Shown: positions 23,344-34,667, counted from the first letter of the stretch. The stretch is 64,000 nucleotides of DNA from Agroathelia rolfsii (GCA_018343915.1 JABRWF010000005.1:965001-1029000); one strand, 5' to 3'. Numbers and translations are program-made. Notes: a model not told the origin generated them from the sequence alone.

Positions 23344-25438
23344 GTGGATACTGCCAGTGTTAGCAATAGCCTCACTAGCACTTATTGCCCCACCATTACC
23401 ATGCCAGACACAATGCTACCGATATCACCGACACTCCAAATTCCTGATGTTGTTTGGCAAAACATCGCGATGTTTCTCGATGTAAAAGATGTTGGGCGCC
23501 TACGCCTCTGCTCTCGCAGATTATATGCCATGTTGGCTGCAGAAATGGCACGTAAACCACTCGCCTGGGGTAATGCTCGCGTCATTGTCCAGAATCTTCG
23601 TTTCTGGCAAGTAAACAAAGATCTGGCCTTCCATGTAAAGATCTTGGCTGTCTCTATAATGCCGGCAGCAGGTATGCATAACAGGACGGTTTGATTACCC
23701 GACCTTATTCCTAAGTTCTGATTTTCATTATTACCCAAAAGGTTTTGAACTCGAGCCCACAGACTCGGATACCGACTCGGAAGACGTATCGGTTGAAGAA
23801 AATCTCTCCTTGGCTCTGATGCCTCTTTATGCAAAGATGCTGGAGACTATGAAATCCTTTACTATGCTAGAAGACTTGATACTGCAGAACATACGGTTGC
23901 CAGTCGACTATCCCACCATTATCCATGCTTTCCCATGTCTCCGCAATCTCCAATTCATCTCTTGTGAATTTATGGATGATATACCCACTAGCAATGCTCT
24001 TTCTACGCCTCCAACGTCGCTTGAAGGGCTGGTTATGGTGGGGATGTGCTATCCTGAAGCAATTCTGCGACGTATTAGAGAGTCTCGAATCGATTCCCAA
24101 GGATCCCAGTTTATGGCACCATTAATATTGCTGGTGCGAGGTCTAAATCTCCAGAAACTTTGGGTGGACGAAAAGACAGCTACGATGTTGACCATTCTCT
24201 TACAGCCCTTCCCAAATAACTTGCAGGTGCTTGAAGTTGGGACGATTGGATCAAATCGAGCTTTTGGGATTACCACTCCTCTTAGAACGGGCGGTCCGGT
24301 AGACACCCTGACATTATTCCGATTACTTATGCTTTTCCCATCAATCACAAGTTTTTGCGCCTTTGCAGAAGATCACCTCTTGAGGGTGGGCTTTGAGAAA
24401 CTTTCTCCGCTATGGAACCCCAGTGCTCTGAGGTTTTTACACAAATACCAAGGCCCTCCCATCATCGCAAGCTTTCTTGTCAGTAAAGGGCGGATTCCAA
24501 GGGAAATCGTTCTATCCGCTGACAGATATCAAATTTTCCTTTCCGTATCCACTTACACGGGCTGCGCCAGCATTGAGCTACCAGCCTCAAATCGACTTGA
24601 AAACGGATCTCATCCCAGGGCTTCGACTACTAGATTTGTTTTTGATATAGCAAGGGCATTCTTACACGAGTATCCTGGAGAAATAAAACACCTATCGATG
24701 AATAGTCCTTACTCTTGGTCAGATAGCGATGACCAAGATCCCCAAAGCTTTCCATTTCGCGCCTTTAGCGGCGGCCTTGCTAGTCTTAGTGGAACCTCAA
24801 AGAACATATTCAATATCCTCAAGTTATTAAATGTTCGCCCTCGAGAAATCATTATATTTTGCGAACCTCAAGACGAGCGCTTTGAGGACATCTGTCTTGC
24901 GCTTGTACATAACCAAGAATGGCTATCTGGTCTGGAAGCTTTATGTTTCAAAAAGACTTCTAGCAAATATACCCAAATACTTGAGGGAATCCTGACTCTT
25001 CCGTATCAAATTCAGAAGCTTGAGATTGATAGTCGTTTTGATTCTTTGGTATGCATCCTCATTTCAAGTGTCTTCTCATCTCTGATAAGATATCCTTATA
25101 CAATGAAATTTTTCTTTTCATAGGGTGAATTCATGACTTACAGTCGCTTCCTGTTGGAAAAATTCACCAATCTCGTCGAATTGCGCATTTACACCCCGCA
25201 GAATGACAACATCTCTTGGCTCGCCTCTCCGGCAAGTCCTGAACTATTGGACAATAATGGATTCTCAATCTTGCTTGATTGGTCGGAATTCGGTCCTCCT
25301 TTATCTCCCCAGGAAGAGCTCAAGGAAATCCTGACTGTGTGGCACAAACTGTACCCTCAGCTCCAGGTTGTGCAACTTGCTGCCTGGAGTGTCTGGAAAT
25401 GTGGTGATGATGGGATCTGGGTTCAAGTTGAAGAGTAG
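23344..25438 (+). CDS. F-box-like protein
   Basis: Probable F-box family protein with a divergent C-terminal repeat region, of unknown target. The N-terminus contains PTLQIPDVVWQNIAMFLDVK and VGRLRLCSRRLYAMLAAEMA, which fits an F-box. The rest has irregular leucine-rich strands such as FTMLEDLILQNIRLP and FPCLRNLQFISCEF. Two introns are clear: 23672-23741 (restoring PAAGFELEPTDSD) and about 25050-25123 (restoring FDSLGEFMTYSRF). The stop is TAG at 25436-25438. Two in-frame ATGs are possible. The one at 23344 is upstream; the one at 23401 (MPDTMLPISP) lies closer to the F-box and may be the real start. A degraded tandem copy follows at 26341-28004. Confidence 0.75.
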
Positions 25439-26340
25439 GACCGGTCATCGATGAGAGGAGGAAAGGATGTGAACGTGAATTCATCGCCGCAATGGTTCGT
25501 TTTCTTGGGTGCCATCCTATTAAGGTGTTTAGGATAGAGTAAATGTTTTGTAACATTTAGGCTATGTTCGACTTGCATCATAACACGCTAGGGCTGGCAT
25601 GTACTATGCAATCACATTATTGCATCGATCAGACTACCTATGGTGGAATGAAGCTCCTTCCTTGCATACCTGTCGCAGTCAGTAAAAGTAAGTGAGATAA
25701 ATGCGCCTGTGTGACGGCGCGTCACACACAGTCATGTGCGGCCCGACGCTCGTCCGCCTCACATCAATCGATCGGTATTTCATTTATCTTCCTTTCGTAT
25801 TCGTCGGGCTCTGGGCAGCCCCTGGTGGAATGGATTGGAAGGGGATGGTGTTAATTCAGAAAACATATATAAGACAGTCAATGTGTGTGTACATACGGCA
25901 GTCTTATTCGAATATACTCTGTGTCTATTAGTTCGTTTGATCTCGTGACTAGGCAGCTTGTCACCAGTAATGCCACTCTTGTCAATACTGCTTATGTAAT
26001 AAAGTGAGCCACTAGAGCCACCGCCAGCCACTGTGGATAGTACCGTGCCACTCCACGTCACCAAATTGTGGCCTGCAAATGATGTTCCCGAGAGACTGTC
26101 TAGGAACACCGCGAGCCACGGATTTCTAATCCAACTAAAACCAACGCTTCATCGAGCACTATCAACAAGGTTATTTGCACAGCTTGAGGTACAGCCTTCT
26201 ATTTTCATGGATCACATGACTGGGAACTGCTGCGGTATGATCAGACGCATATTTAACAGAACCGGCGGAAAGTGCAGTTGTCACTTCGTATCATCTTCTG
26301 CCCATTTTAATCTTTATAATTAGACACCATTTTTACTCTA
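25439..26340. other. Intergenic, no supported gene
   Basis: Spacer between the F-box-like gene and its decayed copy. A minus-strand reading at 26109-25950 (FLDSLSGTSFAGHNLVTWSG and following Gly/Ser-rich residues) looks protein-like but lacks a start, splice partners or a recognised family. It may be a relic. Confidence 0.4.
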
Positions 26341-28004
26341 ATGTCGTCCTTGTTAAGGATTGAATTACTTCCTACTAAAGTCTGGCGGATCATTTTGACC
26401 CTTCTCGACGCAGAGAACAGTGGTTGTCTCATCTGCTGTTCTCATGGTCTATACGCTTTGCTTATCCCGTAGATGGCACGCAAGCTATTGGTCTGGAAAA
26501 CGATTTGCAAGATGGCAAATAATCTATCCTTCTGGAATTCACATCGACACCCAGCCAGTAACTTGAAATCCTTGATCGTTTGTATACCGCTTAAACCACT
26601 ATTGAAGTCAGAAACCTCTGGCATCGGAGACCGTCTTTTTTCATGGTTCATAATGTCCCGAAGAACCTCGAATGATGCAACGTCTACTGACTCGGTGTAA
26701 ATACCAACAGTCGCGATCTTGTTCACCGTGGATCCTCGCTGCCTTTCTATGCCCAAGTGCTAGAGACCATGGAATTATTCACTTCCTTAGAGAGCTTGAC
26801 ATTTGAGCAGACGCAGTTACCACCAAATATTTCATCCGTTACTTACGGTTTCCCCTCTCTTCGCGACTTAATGTTTGTTTCCTGCACCGTGGCAGACGAT
26901 ATAGTCGGCGATGTGCATGAGCCTCCGGTGTCAATCCAGACACTCAAATTGGTGGACACCCATCATATTAATAAAATAGAGCAGGGGGAGTCATTCAGTC
27001 GCCAGGAAATTTGTCTCATATTCTCCATCATATCGCTTGTGAAAGCCCCGAATCTCCGGAGCCTTTCTCTCGACGAAGCAACAATGAAGATTTTTACAAA
27101 GTTATCACCTCTTGTTGCTCCCTCAGATATCTTGCAAGAATTGCAAATCCCCAAAATGAGCATGCCAACGTTGTTGGAACTACTTGCCATCTGTCTATCG
27201 GTTCAACATTTAAATGTTTGCTCAGTTTCGAGTCAACGTTAGGGGATGTTACTGAGAATCGGAAACACCACTGGGACGCTGCTAGTAACAAAGATGCCCC
27301 ACATCTTCCCCTAACAATGAGATATATGTCGTTATAAGGGCGCTATCGGAAAGTAATCGGAGAAATGAAACGACTGTCAATCTATGCGCTTTGGTCTTGA
27401 CCACAAGTGACTCTTGAGCCACCCTCGACTGCCTTTACCGACATGATTACCTTAGGGGGCACCCTGGAAAACATTCTCAATATAATTGAACAATGGAATG
27501 TGTGTCCACAGACAATCGAGGTCTCGTGCGCGGCTGAAACAGTCTGCAGGGCTCAAGCGGATCCGAGAAAGTAATGTTGCGCAGTGCTTACGCACTTTAC
27601 GTCTGGAGCAAATCCGATCATGGGGTGTCCAGATATTGGACGATACCTTAACTTTTCCATCTCTTCATGCTTACGTCTGGGTTCTCATGTCATAGAGCAA
27701 TCTATTGACTTACGGGCAGAATCTATTGGAGAAATTCCCTGATCTCGTTGAGCTGCGCATATACAACAGCAACGATGATTCTGTTTCCTGGCTTGCCCAA
27801 TCAACCAATACCGTTGTTACCGACTACCAAGGGGTCCCGTTGACCGTGGACTGGTCAGAAATGGACACTCCCTTGACCGCGGAGGAGGAGCTTGAGGACT
27901 TGTTGTATACATGGTATAGAAAATTTTCGAACTTGAAGACAGTGCAACTTGCCGCTCGTAGTATTTGGCGGTATAATCATCATCATCATCGTTGGACTGG
28001 ATAA
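26341..28004 (+). pseudogene. Decayed tandem copy of the F-box-like gene
   Basis: Starting at the ATG at 26341, the frame reads LLPTKVWRIILTLLDAENSG and CCSHGLYALLIP, matching the intact neighbour's F-box. It then hits an in-frame TAG at 26470-26472 exactly where the neighbour reads AAEMARKPL; homology resumes as MARKLLVW. Further matches are MLETMELFTSLESLTFEQTQ (26757 onward) and, at the end, LLEKFPDLVELRIYNSNDDS against LLEKFTNLVELRIYTPQND. Between about 27240 and 27700 the frame is lost several times. The order and orientation equal the gene at 23344-25438, so this is a tandem duplicate that lost function. Confidence 0.8.
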
Positions 28005-28234
28005 CGACCTTGACTTTCCGTACAAGTGATTCCTATACCTTGTTCCTCGTGGAACATACGGTACTTCTTTCCATTCCGATATCTGCTTTTACTCATAATA
28101 CGAGTACATATTACAATCTTGAAAATCTGCCTGAACTACACAATACATAAATAATCGCAACCAAGCCCCTGAGACCCTTGAAAGATTGAAAGTTCTTGGG
28201 AGAGAATGGCCTGTGTGGCCGGCATTCTGCGCGC

Positions 28235-29466
28235 TCAGAAAGATAATTGGCGAATCAAAGAACGCCAATGTAATGACTGCAGTGCTCTCCGAGTGTGACT
28301 CGTTGATGACTGCGGCGATGTCAAGCGACAGACGGTATTTAGAGAAGAGCTGGTAGTTCCTGTTAAAGGGGAAGTTGCGCTCGAAGTTGGCGCTGCGGCC
28401 GTCGATGTGCCGGTGGCTTTTATTGAAGAGCCTGATGTACCCGACGAGGATGATGGGGAGGAGGAAGAGGAGGTTAATGAACCTGCTTCCGAGCTTGTTG
28501 CTATAGCAAATTGGGCTATAGGAGGGCCTGGGTATGTGTACGGTGATCCAGCGGTGAAAACCTAGGAAGAGGTTCAGAGAGTTGAAACCCAAGAGATGAA
28601 TATTTATTCACATCGGGATCATAGATGCCTGGATCAGTGTCTGTATAGCTATAACCGCCTGTACCCGGAAACTGAACAAGCTCGTTACTGTTGGGTCCAC
28701 CGGTTTGATCTCCTCCTACTTTCACCTGGATACAAGCAGGATAGAACTCGGCACCACCGACGCTTGTGGCAAGATGCAGGGCAATGATCTCCGAGCGAAT
28801 AAGATAGTATCCAGAAGCAAGTGTGTTGGGCAGGGTCACATTGATTGGCGCACCACTCACTAGAAAAGATCAATTTGTTTCCCAGAGCAGTAGCCAAGGA
28901 AAAAATCATCACTCACTGAGTAACTGCTGGTACCATGTCGTATTATCAGACATCCGACCAACTTGATCAATCTTGAACCATTGCGCGGAAGAGGCGTTGT
29001 ATGTCGTGCAGTTTCCCTGGCAAGCAGTCTAGGAGGAAAGAATTAAATATTTTATTACAAATGAGTCTGTGGACCCATACCATGTAAGTCATGAGAGGGC
29101 CTGTGTTATGGGGCCACTGGAACATTATTACGTCAGATGCAAAAACTATCAGAACGAATATTCACCCACCAGCTGGCCTCCACCACCTATCCAGCCGATC
29201 TGTATTCTATCTCCAGGATTGGCAGATGCTACTTTTTCAGCAAATTCAGAATCCACGCCACAGTTCAGATCTGGGTTCGTAGCTCCTTTAACTGGGGAGA
29301 TGGTCGATACTTCTCGTATTACGCTCCCCGTAGGCTGGGCGGCAGCGGGCGTATTGCCAGGATATGAGACTCCGTCCATGGTAACAGAGCCTACATACCC
29401 ATGTGCTGATACAAGCGTTACGGTAAAATTGAGCAAAAATAGACAGGTTGTTGTAAATAGCTTCAT
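28235..29466 (-). CDS. AA9 lytic polysaccharide monooxygenase, secreted
   Basis: Copper enzyme that oxidatively cleaves cellulose or related glucans. The ATG at 29466 begins a signal peptide (MKLFTTTCLFLLNFTVTLVS, then A) followed directly by HGYVGSVTMDG, so the mature N-terminal His can form the copper brace. The second copper His is expected in the WPHNTGPLMTYMTACQGNC segment of the second exon. GGAEFYPACIQVKVGG carries the axial Tyr. GYSYTDTDPGIYDPDV is the usual C-terminal signature. A last exon gives YPGPPIAQFAIATSSEAG and then a long Ser/Thr-rich tail, stop 28237-28235. No CBM1 module was seen. About five introns; those around 28515-28610 are less certain. An upstream in-frame ATG at 29604 would bury the signal peptide and is rejected. 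Confidence 0.87.
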
Positions 29467-29974
29467 GTTTATCGCTAGTAGTACAGATTTGGCAGCAGCT
29501 GTACTAATAGTATAAGTTTCAGGGTGAAGAGGGCTCGTACTAGTAGCGGGAACTGGAATCAAGACTTGGACTCGGATGGATGTACAGCGCAAGGCTGCGA
29601 GCATAGTACCTCAAGTGATATATAGTAACATCGTCTTGGCGGATGAATTTTTCATTACCCTAAAGGAATAGACATGCTGCAAGCCCGCGGCCACGAGGCG
29701 GTATGCAGGATTCCTCAGGAATGATGCGGGATAACTTGTGGATACCGCTCATTGGCAAGTTGTGATCGAGTTAACTCATGCGCACACGTGCCTTATGAGC
29801 GTATCAGAATCTGGGGAAATAAGTGCCTGGCTTCGATGGCTCATGCAAGCCACACCCATCAACGCAAGTCTCACATAAAATGTGTATATCCATCAGTGAT
29901 AATCAATGTGAGTACTGATTTGGTTTAACTAGTAATTTGCCTATAGGTCCATGGATTTCATATCATTGTCATCA
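29467..29974. other. Intergenic, promoter side of the AA9 gene
   Basis: Upstream region of the LPMO gene up to the first recognisable GH31 relic sequence. No gene seen. The only visible structure is the transition into the relic at about 29975. Confidence 0.4.
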
Positions 29975-30411
29975 ACTGCCATGTGATAGTAGTGGTGCAG
30001 CCGTTCGAATTCGCCAGCCACAGGCTTTGTAATTTGTAACTCCTTCCCTAAGCCACCTCGCTTGCCACGTTTACGCTTTGTGGATTAGAAGCAGGCCCTA
30101 TTGAAAAACAAAATTGCCTATGAATGACAGTCCCATGTGCGCAGATCGATGGGAAAACGCATACAATGGACTGTAGCACTCTGTGGCTTCCATTCTATGT
30201 TATACGGCTCCTTCCACTCAATCACGACTCGGATCTGGCCCTCCGACACCGCAAAAACTATCGTTATATTAGACCCAGGAGGGGTAACCGATCCCATCAT
30301 CAAGGTAAGCCGTCCCAAATGCATACTCATCCTCGCCCTTGGCCTGGAACACTGTATAATCCGAGTCTGTCCCCTCCGGCTACGTCTCTATTATCGTGCA
30401 CTAGCAGCGAC

Positions 30412-30426
30412 CCGTGCTTTGCACGG
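30412..30426. repeat. Short GC hairpin CCGTGC-TTT-GCACGG
   Basis: Perfect 6-base stem with a TTT loop followed by ACTAG, resembling the hairpin-plus-CTAG end of Helitrons. It stands at the left edge of the DNA inserted in the GH31 relic. A related perfect 9-base stem with a TTC loop lies at 30651-30671. Confidence 0.5.
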
Positions 30427-30650
30427 ACTAGGGGCAAGAGGGGAACAAATACCGTCAATAAGGAAATCGGGGCCTAGCTAGGAAGCTGCATGTGAAATAT
30501 TATAAGTGATAAAGATCTGATTTCAGAAATAACTACCTTTCCCAGGCCAGCAGCGACATGTTGCTGTACTGTATTATAAAAACCAAATGAATACAAACAT
30601 AAATTCCCTGTAGGTCTACCGTTGCTTACCTCGATATTCCGCCAACTATG

Positions 30651-30671
30651 GGCCGTGCTTCGCACGGCCCG
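30651..30671. repeat. Short GC hairpin with 9-base stem
   Basis: GGGCCGTGC, loop TTC, GCACGGCCC is a perfect hairpin in the inserted DNA of the GH31 relic. Its stem core CCGTGC/GCACGG is shared with the hairpin at 30412-30426. Confidence 0.6.
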
Positions 30672-30854
30672 GTCGGTGCGGATACATGATTTTTGACACA
30701 TTGAAACTTGAACGGTATACGCAATTTCTAAATTACGGAACCAAAAGAAACAGTGATTGAGTAAATTTTAAATGACGGAATCTAATTCTTGACGTTTGTG
30801 TGTAGGGCTCCTTTTATTATTGATTAGGGGTTTGCATGGAGTAGCAATCACAGC

Positions 30855-30960
30855 GGGGGATTTCAAATGATATTTGCCCTTAGCCGATCGGCAAATGAGT
30901 CTTAGCCAATCATATGGCTCGTTTCTCATCTGTTAATGCGAATATCATTTGAAACCCCCC
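30855..30960. repeat. MITE-like inverted repeat pair
   Basis: The left arm 30855-30874 (GGGGGATTTCAAATGATATT) and the right arm 30941-30960 (AATATCATTTGAAACCCCCC) are near-perfect inverted repeats of 20 bases flanking 66 bases. The inner part also holds ATTTGCC...GGCAAAT. The right arm ends at the edge where GH31 homology resumes. Confidence 0.7.
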
Positions 30961-31299
30961 ACCGTGAATGCGGAGGTATATCGGACATACACGTTAGTAT
31001 GTCCAAGGGGAGCAGGGGGTGCTGTGTTATCCCCAATGGTAGTATTGAAAACCTCGTGCGTGTATTAACTCTGGTGAATAGTATTATCATGACCAAGGGA
31101 GATGTCGTTTACAGTTGGCGCGCTGGTGCCGGGACGGATGCGATGAATATGTTCGAGCTAACAAGGAATTGGCTGCCGACAATAGACTCGGGTTTGTTTG
31201 GTAAAAGAATAGCTCTGGCAGGTAGAAGAGCAAGTGGTGATCGATCATTGTACTCAGTGCGACAAGCGGCGAGTTTATAGTTTTACTGATGGAGTTCTA

Positions 31300-33120
31300 A
31301 AAGATGACTTATTTCACATGTATGCATTGTATAGCTAAGTGGTATCCGCTTAAATACGGATCACATCAGATCGAGGAATTGAATTGGGATCGCATCGACT
31401 TGAGTGCTGACGCCATTAATTGTGCACAATAGATCGCCCGCTAATACGGCTCAACTGAAGGCTATTTGAAACGAGGAACTTGAACTGCCTCCCGCTCAGG
31501 ACATCCATCCCCTCTATCCCTTTCGTCTAGCCTTTTCTCAACACTGACAACAACATCAAATCTCATCATGCGCGTCCTAATTAATGGTGCAGGTATTGCT
31601 GGACCCGCACTGGCGTGGTTCTTGGCGAAGACCGGTGCTCGCATCACCGTCCTCGAGAGGAGCCAGTCTCTCCTCGCCCATGGACAAAACATTGATATCA
31701 ACGGCAGTGCAATCACTGTTATCAAGAAGATGGGACTCCTCGATGAAATTCGACGATTCCACACAACGGAAAAGGGCACGCAATTCATCGACCTGATGGG
31801 ACGGCCATTTGCACTCTTTCCTGTTAAGGCAGGTTCATCCGCTAGCCCTACCTCGGAACTCGAGATCCTTCGTGCAGACTTATCCAAGATCCTCTATGAG
31901 GCTACAAAAGACCATCCGAACATCAACTACTTGTTCGGTACCACGATCGAGGAGGTCGTCTCAAATAACACTGACACCGTCAAGGTCGCATTGAGCAATG
32001 GTAAGACAGAGGAATTTGCCCTCCTGGTCGCGGCAGACGGGCAATGGTCGAAGGTGCGAAAGCAGTGCTTCCCTCCCGAGTCTGTCAACGTGATAGACAA
32101 GGGTATGTATGCCGTCTACTGGACCATTCCGCGCTTGCCCACCGACAATGACTGGTGGAATGTCTACTTGGCTTCTAAGTCAAGGATAGTCACCATCCGG
32201 CCCGACCCTCATGGCACCACCCGTGCAATGTTTACTGTCATGCCTTGCACTGACACTCAGGCAAAGGCCTGGCAGGAGGCGTCTAAGAGTGACAAAAAAA
32301 CGCAACAAGACCTCCTGAGAAGAGAGTTCGCAGATGCAGGATGGCAGACACAGAGGCTCTTGGACAGCATGGATCAAGCGCCTGACTTTTACTTCCAAGC
32401 AATCCAACAGATCAAGCTGTCTAAATGGTCCACCTCTCGGGTTGTCTGCCTAGGAGACGCCGCCTGGGCTCCGACGCCGCTCACTGGAGCAGGCGCTTCG
32501 CTAGCGATCAATGGAGCCTACGTGCTTGCAGGCGAACTTAGCAAGCTCAATGACGGTGAACATCCTTCAAAAGCACTCGAAGCTTATGAAAGTATGTTTC
32601 GCCCATTTGTCGAAGAGACTCAGGACATCCCTTTCTTTGTCCCAGCCATTGCGCATCCGCAGACGGCGTGGAAACGGTGGCTGCTCCGTGTTTTTGTATC
32701 GACGCTCTCCAAGGTCGCCGCTACTCCCTGGTTGTTGAAACTATTCGATCATGATAACAATGACCAGGACTTCCCATTACCACAATATCCAAGATTAGAT
32801 GATGAGGCTTCTAAAGCTACAAGCTCTCGATAGAGCAATTCTACTAGGTATGTAGTGTTCTCACTTTGATGTTCACCAGAATATGTTTTTCATGCCTTTT
32901 TTTCCTGAAGAAATAGAACCTACTTTTGTGTGGTCTTTCGAGTTGTGCCAGCAGATACGACTTTTTTTCGAGCGGAATGCAATAACGTGTAGCGCGCGAT
33001 CCTGCTACTAGATATATCCTTGACTGAACTGGCTGGCCTATGCTATACGTTTAAACTTCTTGTGGGCGTTGCATACAGTACATCGTACACTGTATGGTAC
33101 GGTAATTGCAAAATGCAACA
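31300..33120 (+). repeat. Left copy of duplicated FAD monooxygenase block
   Basis: This block and the one at about 36940-38790 share the promoter (GGCTCAACTGAAGGCTATTT against GGCTTGACTGAAGGCTATTT), the whole coding sequence, and the 3' region (TTGACTGAACTGGCTG shared, then a diverged GTACATCGTACACTGT-type segment). The two copies are in direct orientation. Their ATGs are 5,642 bases apart. The intervening NmrA-like gene and LINE are not duplicated. Confidence 0.8.
31568..32833 (+). CDS. FAD-dependent monooxygenase (PHBH-fold), copy 1
   Basis: Single-component flavin monooxygenase of the p-hydroxybenzoate hydroxylase fold, similar in layout to TetX and salicylate hydroxylase-like enzymes. 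It uses NAD(P)H and O2 to hydroxylate a small, probably aromatic or polyketide substrate. All 421 residues come from one exon. Seen: the Rossmann FAD loop GAGIAGPALAWFLAKTGARI (residues 7-26, GxGxxG), a second contact LLVAADGQWSKVRK near residue 155 (DG motif), and VCLGDAAWAPTPLTGAGASL (GD motif) near residue 295. The C-terminus has a hydrophobic segment (WKRWLLRVFVSTLSKVAATP). No signal peptide. It is intronless, unlike almost every other gene here. The close paralogue at 37210 shares its promoter, so the two may be co-regulated. Confidence 0.9.
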   Translation: MRVLINGAGIAGPALAWFLAKTGARITVLERSQSLLAHGQNIDINGSAITVIKKMGLLDEIRRFHTTEKGTQFIDLMGRPFALFPVKAGSSASPTSELEILRADLSKILYEATKDHPNINYLFGTTIEEVVSNNTDTVKVALSNGKTEEFALLVAADGQWSKVRKQCFPPESVNVIDKGMYAVYWTIPRLPTDNDWWNVYLASKSRIVTIRPDPHGTTRAMFTVMPCTDTQAKAWQEASKSDKKTQQDLLRREFADAGWQTQRLLDSMDQAPDFYFQAIQQIKLSKWSTSRVVCLGDAAWAPTPLTGAGASLAINGAYVLAGELSKLNDGEHPSKALEAYESMFRPFVEETQDIPFFVPAIAHPQTAWKRWLLRVFVSTLSKVAATPWLLKLFDHDNNDQDFPLPQYPRLDDEASKATSSR

Positions 33121-33297
33121 CCGTTGAGTGTTTGTACTCCATGTGGTATGATAGCTGGTATATACTTTACCAAAAACATTTTCAACGTGGTGTGATGCTC
33201 TTCCAACGATGCAAACCTCGAAACCAGTGTAGTGCATGTTGCAATTACAATCTTATCTCGACCAATCTCATTAGCGGTCAACAGCCCACACCTCAAT
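32834..33297. other. 3' region of monooxygenase copy 1
   Basis: Convergent spacer between monooxygenase copy 1 and the NmrA-like gene. The first 280 or so bases are homologous to the 3' flank of copy 2. No gene seen. Confidence 0.5.
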
Positions 33298-34667
33298 TTA
33301 GATACATAAATGACCCTTAGCCTCCTCCGCTAATTCTTCCAGTGTACTAAACTTGACTCCGAGAGCTACTAGATGTGGGTCCGGCACTTGAGAATGGTGG
33401 TATAACCCATATTCACTTTGATATGCATACTAAAGATGATTTGGTTCAAGTATTAAACAAGTTAAAAATACGTAGAAGTCAGGACGAAAAGAAAGCGCTC
33501 ACCATTTCATCTAGTTCGTCATTTCCAGTGGCCTCAGCCGAGCGGAACGTCACTTCCTTTCCGAATGCTTAAAAGTGAGATATCAGTACCAAGAGCGCTT
33601 GAAATGGGCTATAATAATTACCTTCAGTTAAAATCTCTGCAAACCGAGGGTATGTTACGCGAGCGGTGATGGGATAAAAGATTTGGTTAAGGATTTCGTC
33701 GGGATGGTCTTTGTAGTTTTTCATCAAAGCCACGACCGATGGTCCCAGATCGCGCGCGACGTAGGTGATGCTCTGAGGTGATTTTGCGCTGTAAAGTGGA
33801 ATTGGTATTTCGAACGTGCCATCCTTCTTTTGGGTGAGACTACCATAACTTGAATTATGTTCTTATAATCAGTATTGAGAATCACAAAGAGTTAATATAG
33901 TGCTCACTTCTGAGTCCAAAGGTTCTCGCCAAACCAGCCTAAATAGTACACGGTGCCAAAATTGTTTGATTGGTTATTAGTATGGAAAACGTGTCGATTT
34001 CTTGCAATGTGAGGACTTACCCGTTTGCACCACAGCGTGGGGGATGCCAGACTCGATCAAGTATTTGTGAACCTCCTCCTTACCTAATAAGACGAAAGCT
34101 CCTAAGTGATATACTAAATAACAAACTCAAAGGTCCCGCGCTTTACCATCAAAGTGAGTAATCTTAGTGTATTTTCCCTCAGAATGTTGTTTAGCATTAG
34201 GCATAGAGCTATTAGAAATCGATGGTCCTAAGTCTTCAGCAAATATAGCGTAGGTGTGCATACTACCTCCAAACAAAAAACTTGACGCCCGCCTGCTTTG
34301 CAGCGTCTACAAGATTCCGTCCTTGTTTCACCTCGCCATTGATATCACCACCATGAATAGATGAGTCCCAGAAATTTGTTAATCCAAAGACGATCTGGGT
34401 GCCCTGCAAAGCCTGAACGACAGAATCTCCATCCCATAGATCTGCCTGGATTGTGTGTACGCCCTTACGGGTAAGATGCTGCGCGGCCTTGGATTCAATG
34501 TTACGAGTAATGGCATGTATTTCGAATCCTCCATCCTCAAGAAGTGCACGAACCACGGATGAACCTGCATAACCCATGAACTGATTTCTGATCGATTATG
34601 TATCCAAAAAAATATTGGACGAACCTTGGGTTCCAGTAGCTCCGAATACTGTAACAATAGGAGACAC
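33298..34667 (-). CDS. NmrA-like NAD(P)-binding protein without ATG at expected start
   Basis: NmrA-type Rossmann protein. Reading from 34667: SPIVTVFGATGTQ, an intron of about 60 bases, GSSVVRALLEDGGFEIHAIT, TQIVFGLTNFWDSSIHGGDI, AAKQAGVKFFVW, MPNAKQHSEGKYTKITHFDG, ESGIPHAVVQT, WFGENLWTQ, then DGTFEIPIPLYSAKSPQSIT and MKNYKDHPDEILNQIFYPIT. It ends VKFSTLEELAEEAKGHLCI with a stop at 33300-33298. Donors and acceptors are canonical. At the position where the homologue at 1504 has ATG this gene has GTG (34667-34665), and an in-frame TGA lies about five codons upstream. Either the start is lost, or the ATG is split by an upstream intron (A / TG, acceptor AACAACAG). It lies between the two monooxygenases. 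Confidence 0.7.

Larger units (their letters stand above)
30404..30962. mobile_element. Insertion inside the GH31 relic (composite, non-coding)
   Basis: Alignment of the relic with the gene at 39009-42987 is lost at about 30404 and regained at about 30962. The inserted DNA has no coding capacity. It contains two GC-rich hairpins (30412-30426 and 30651-30671) and a MITE-like inverted-repeat unit at its right end. It is probably one or two small non-autonomous transposable elements. Target duplications are not clear. Confidence 0.6.
29975..31285 (-). pseudogene. GH31 alpha-glucosidase C-terminal relic, interrupted
   Basis: The minus strand matches only the C-terminal part of the four GH31 genes further right. 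At 30000-30110 it resembles their last exon. At 30330-30150 it reads [20 protein letters not shown], against [20 protein letters not shown] in the gene at 39009. At 31280-30965 it aligns base by base with 39780-39480, although the frame is broken. Between about 30404 and 30962 lies foreign DNA of some 560 bases that is absent from the intact genes. There is no catalytic domain, so this is a dead fragment. Confidence 0.82.

Noticed and set aside
25780..26109. Minus-strand ORF starting FLDSLSGTSFAGHNLV
   Set aside because: Protein-like composition, but no recognised family, no plausible first exon, and no clear acceptor continuity upstream; kept only as a possible relic.
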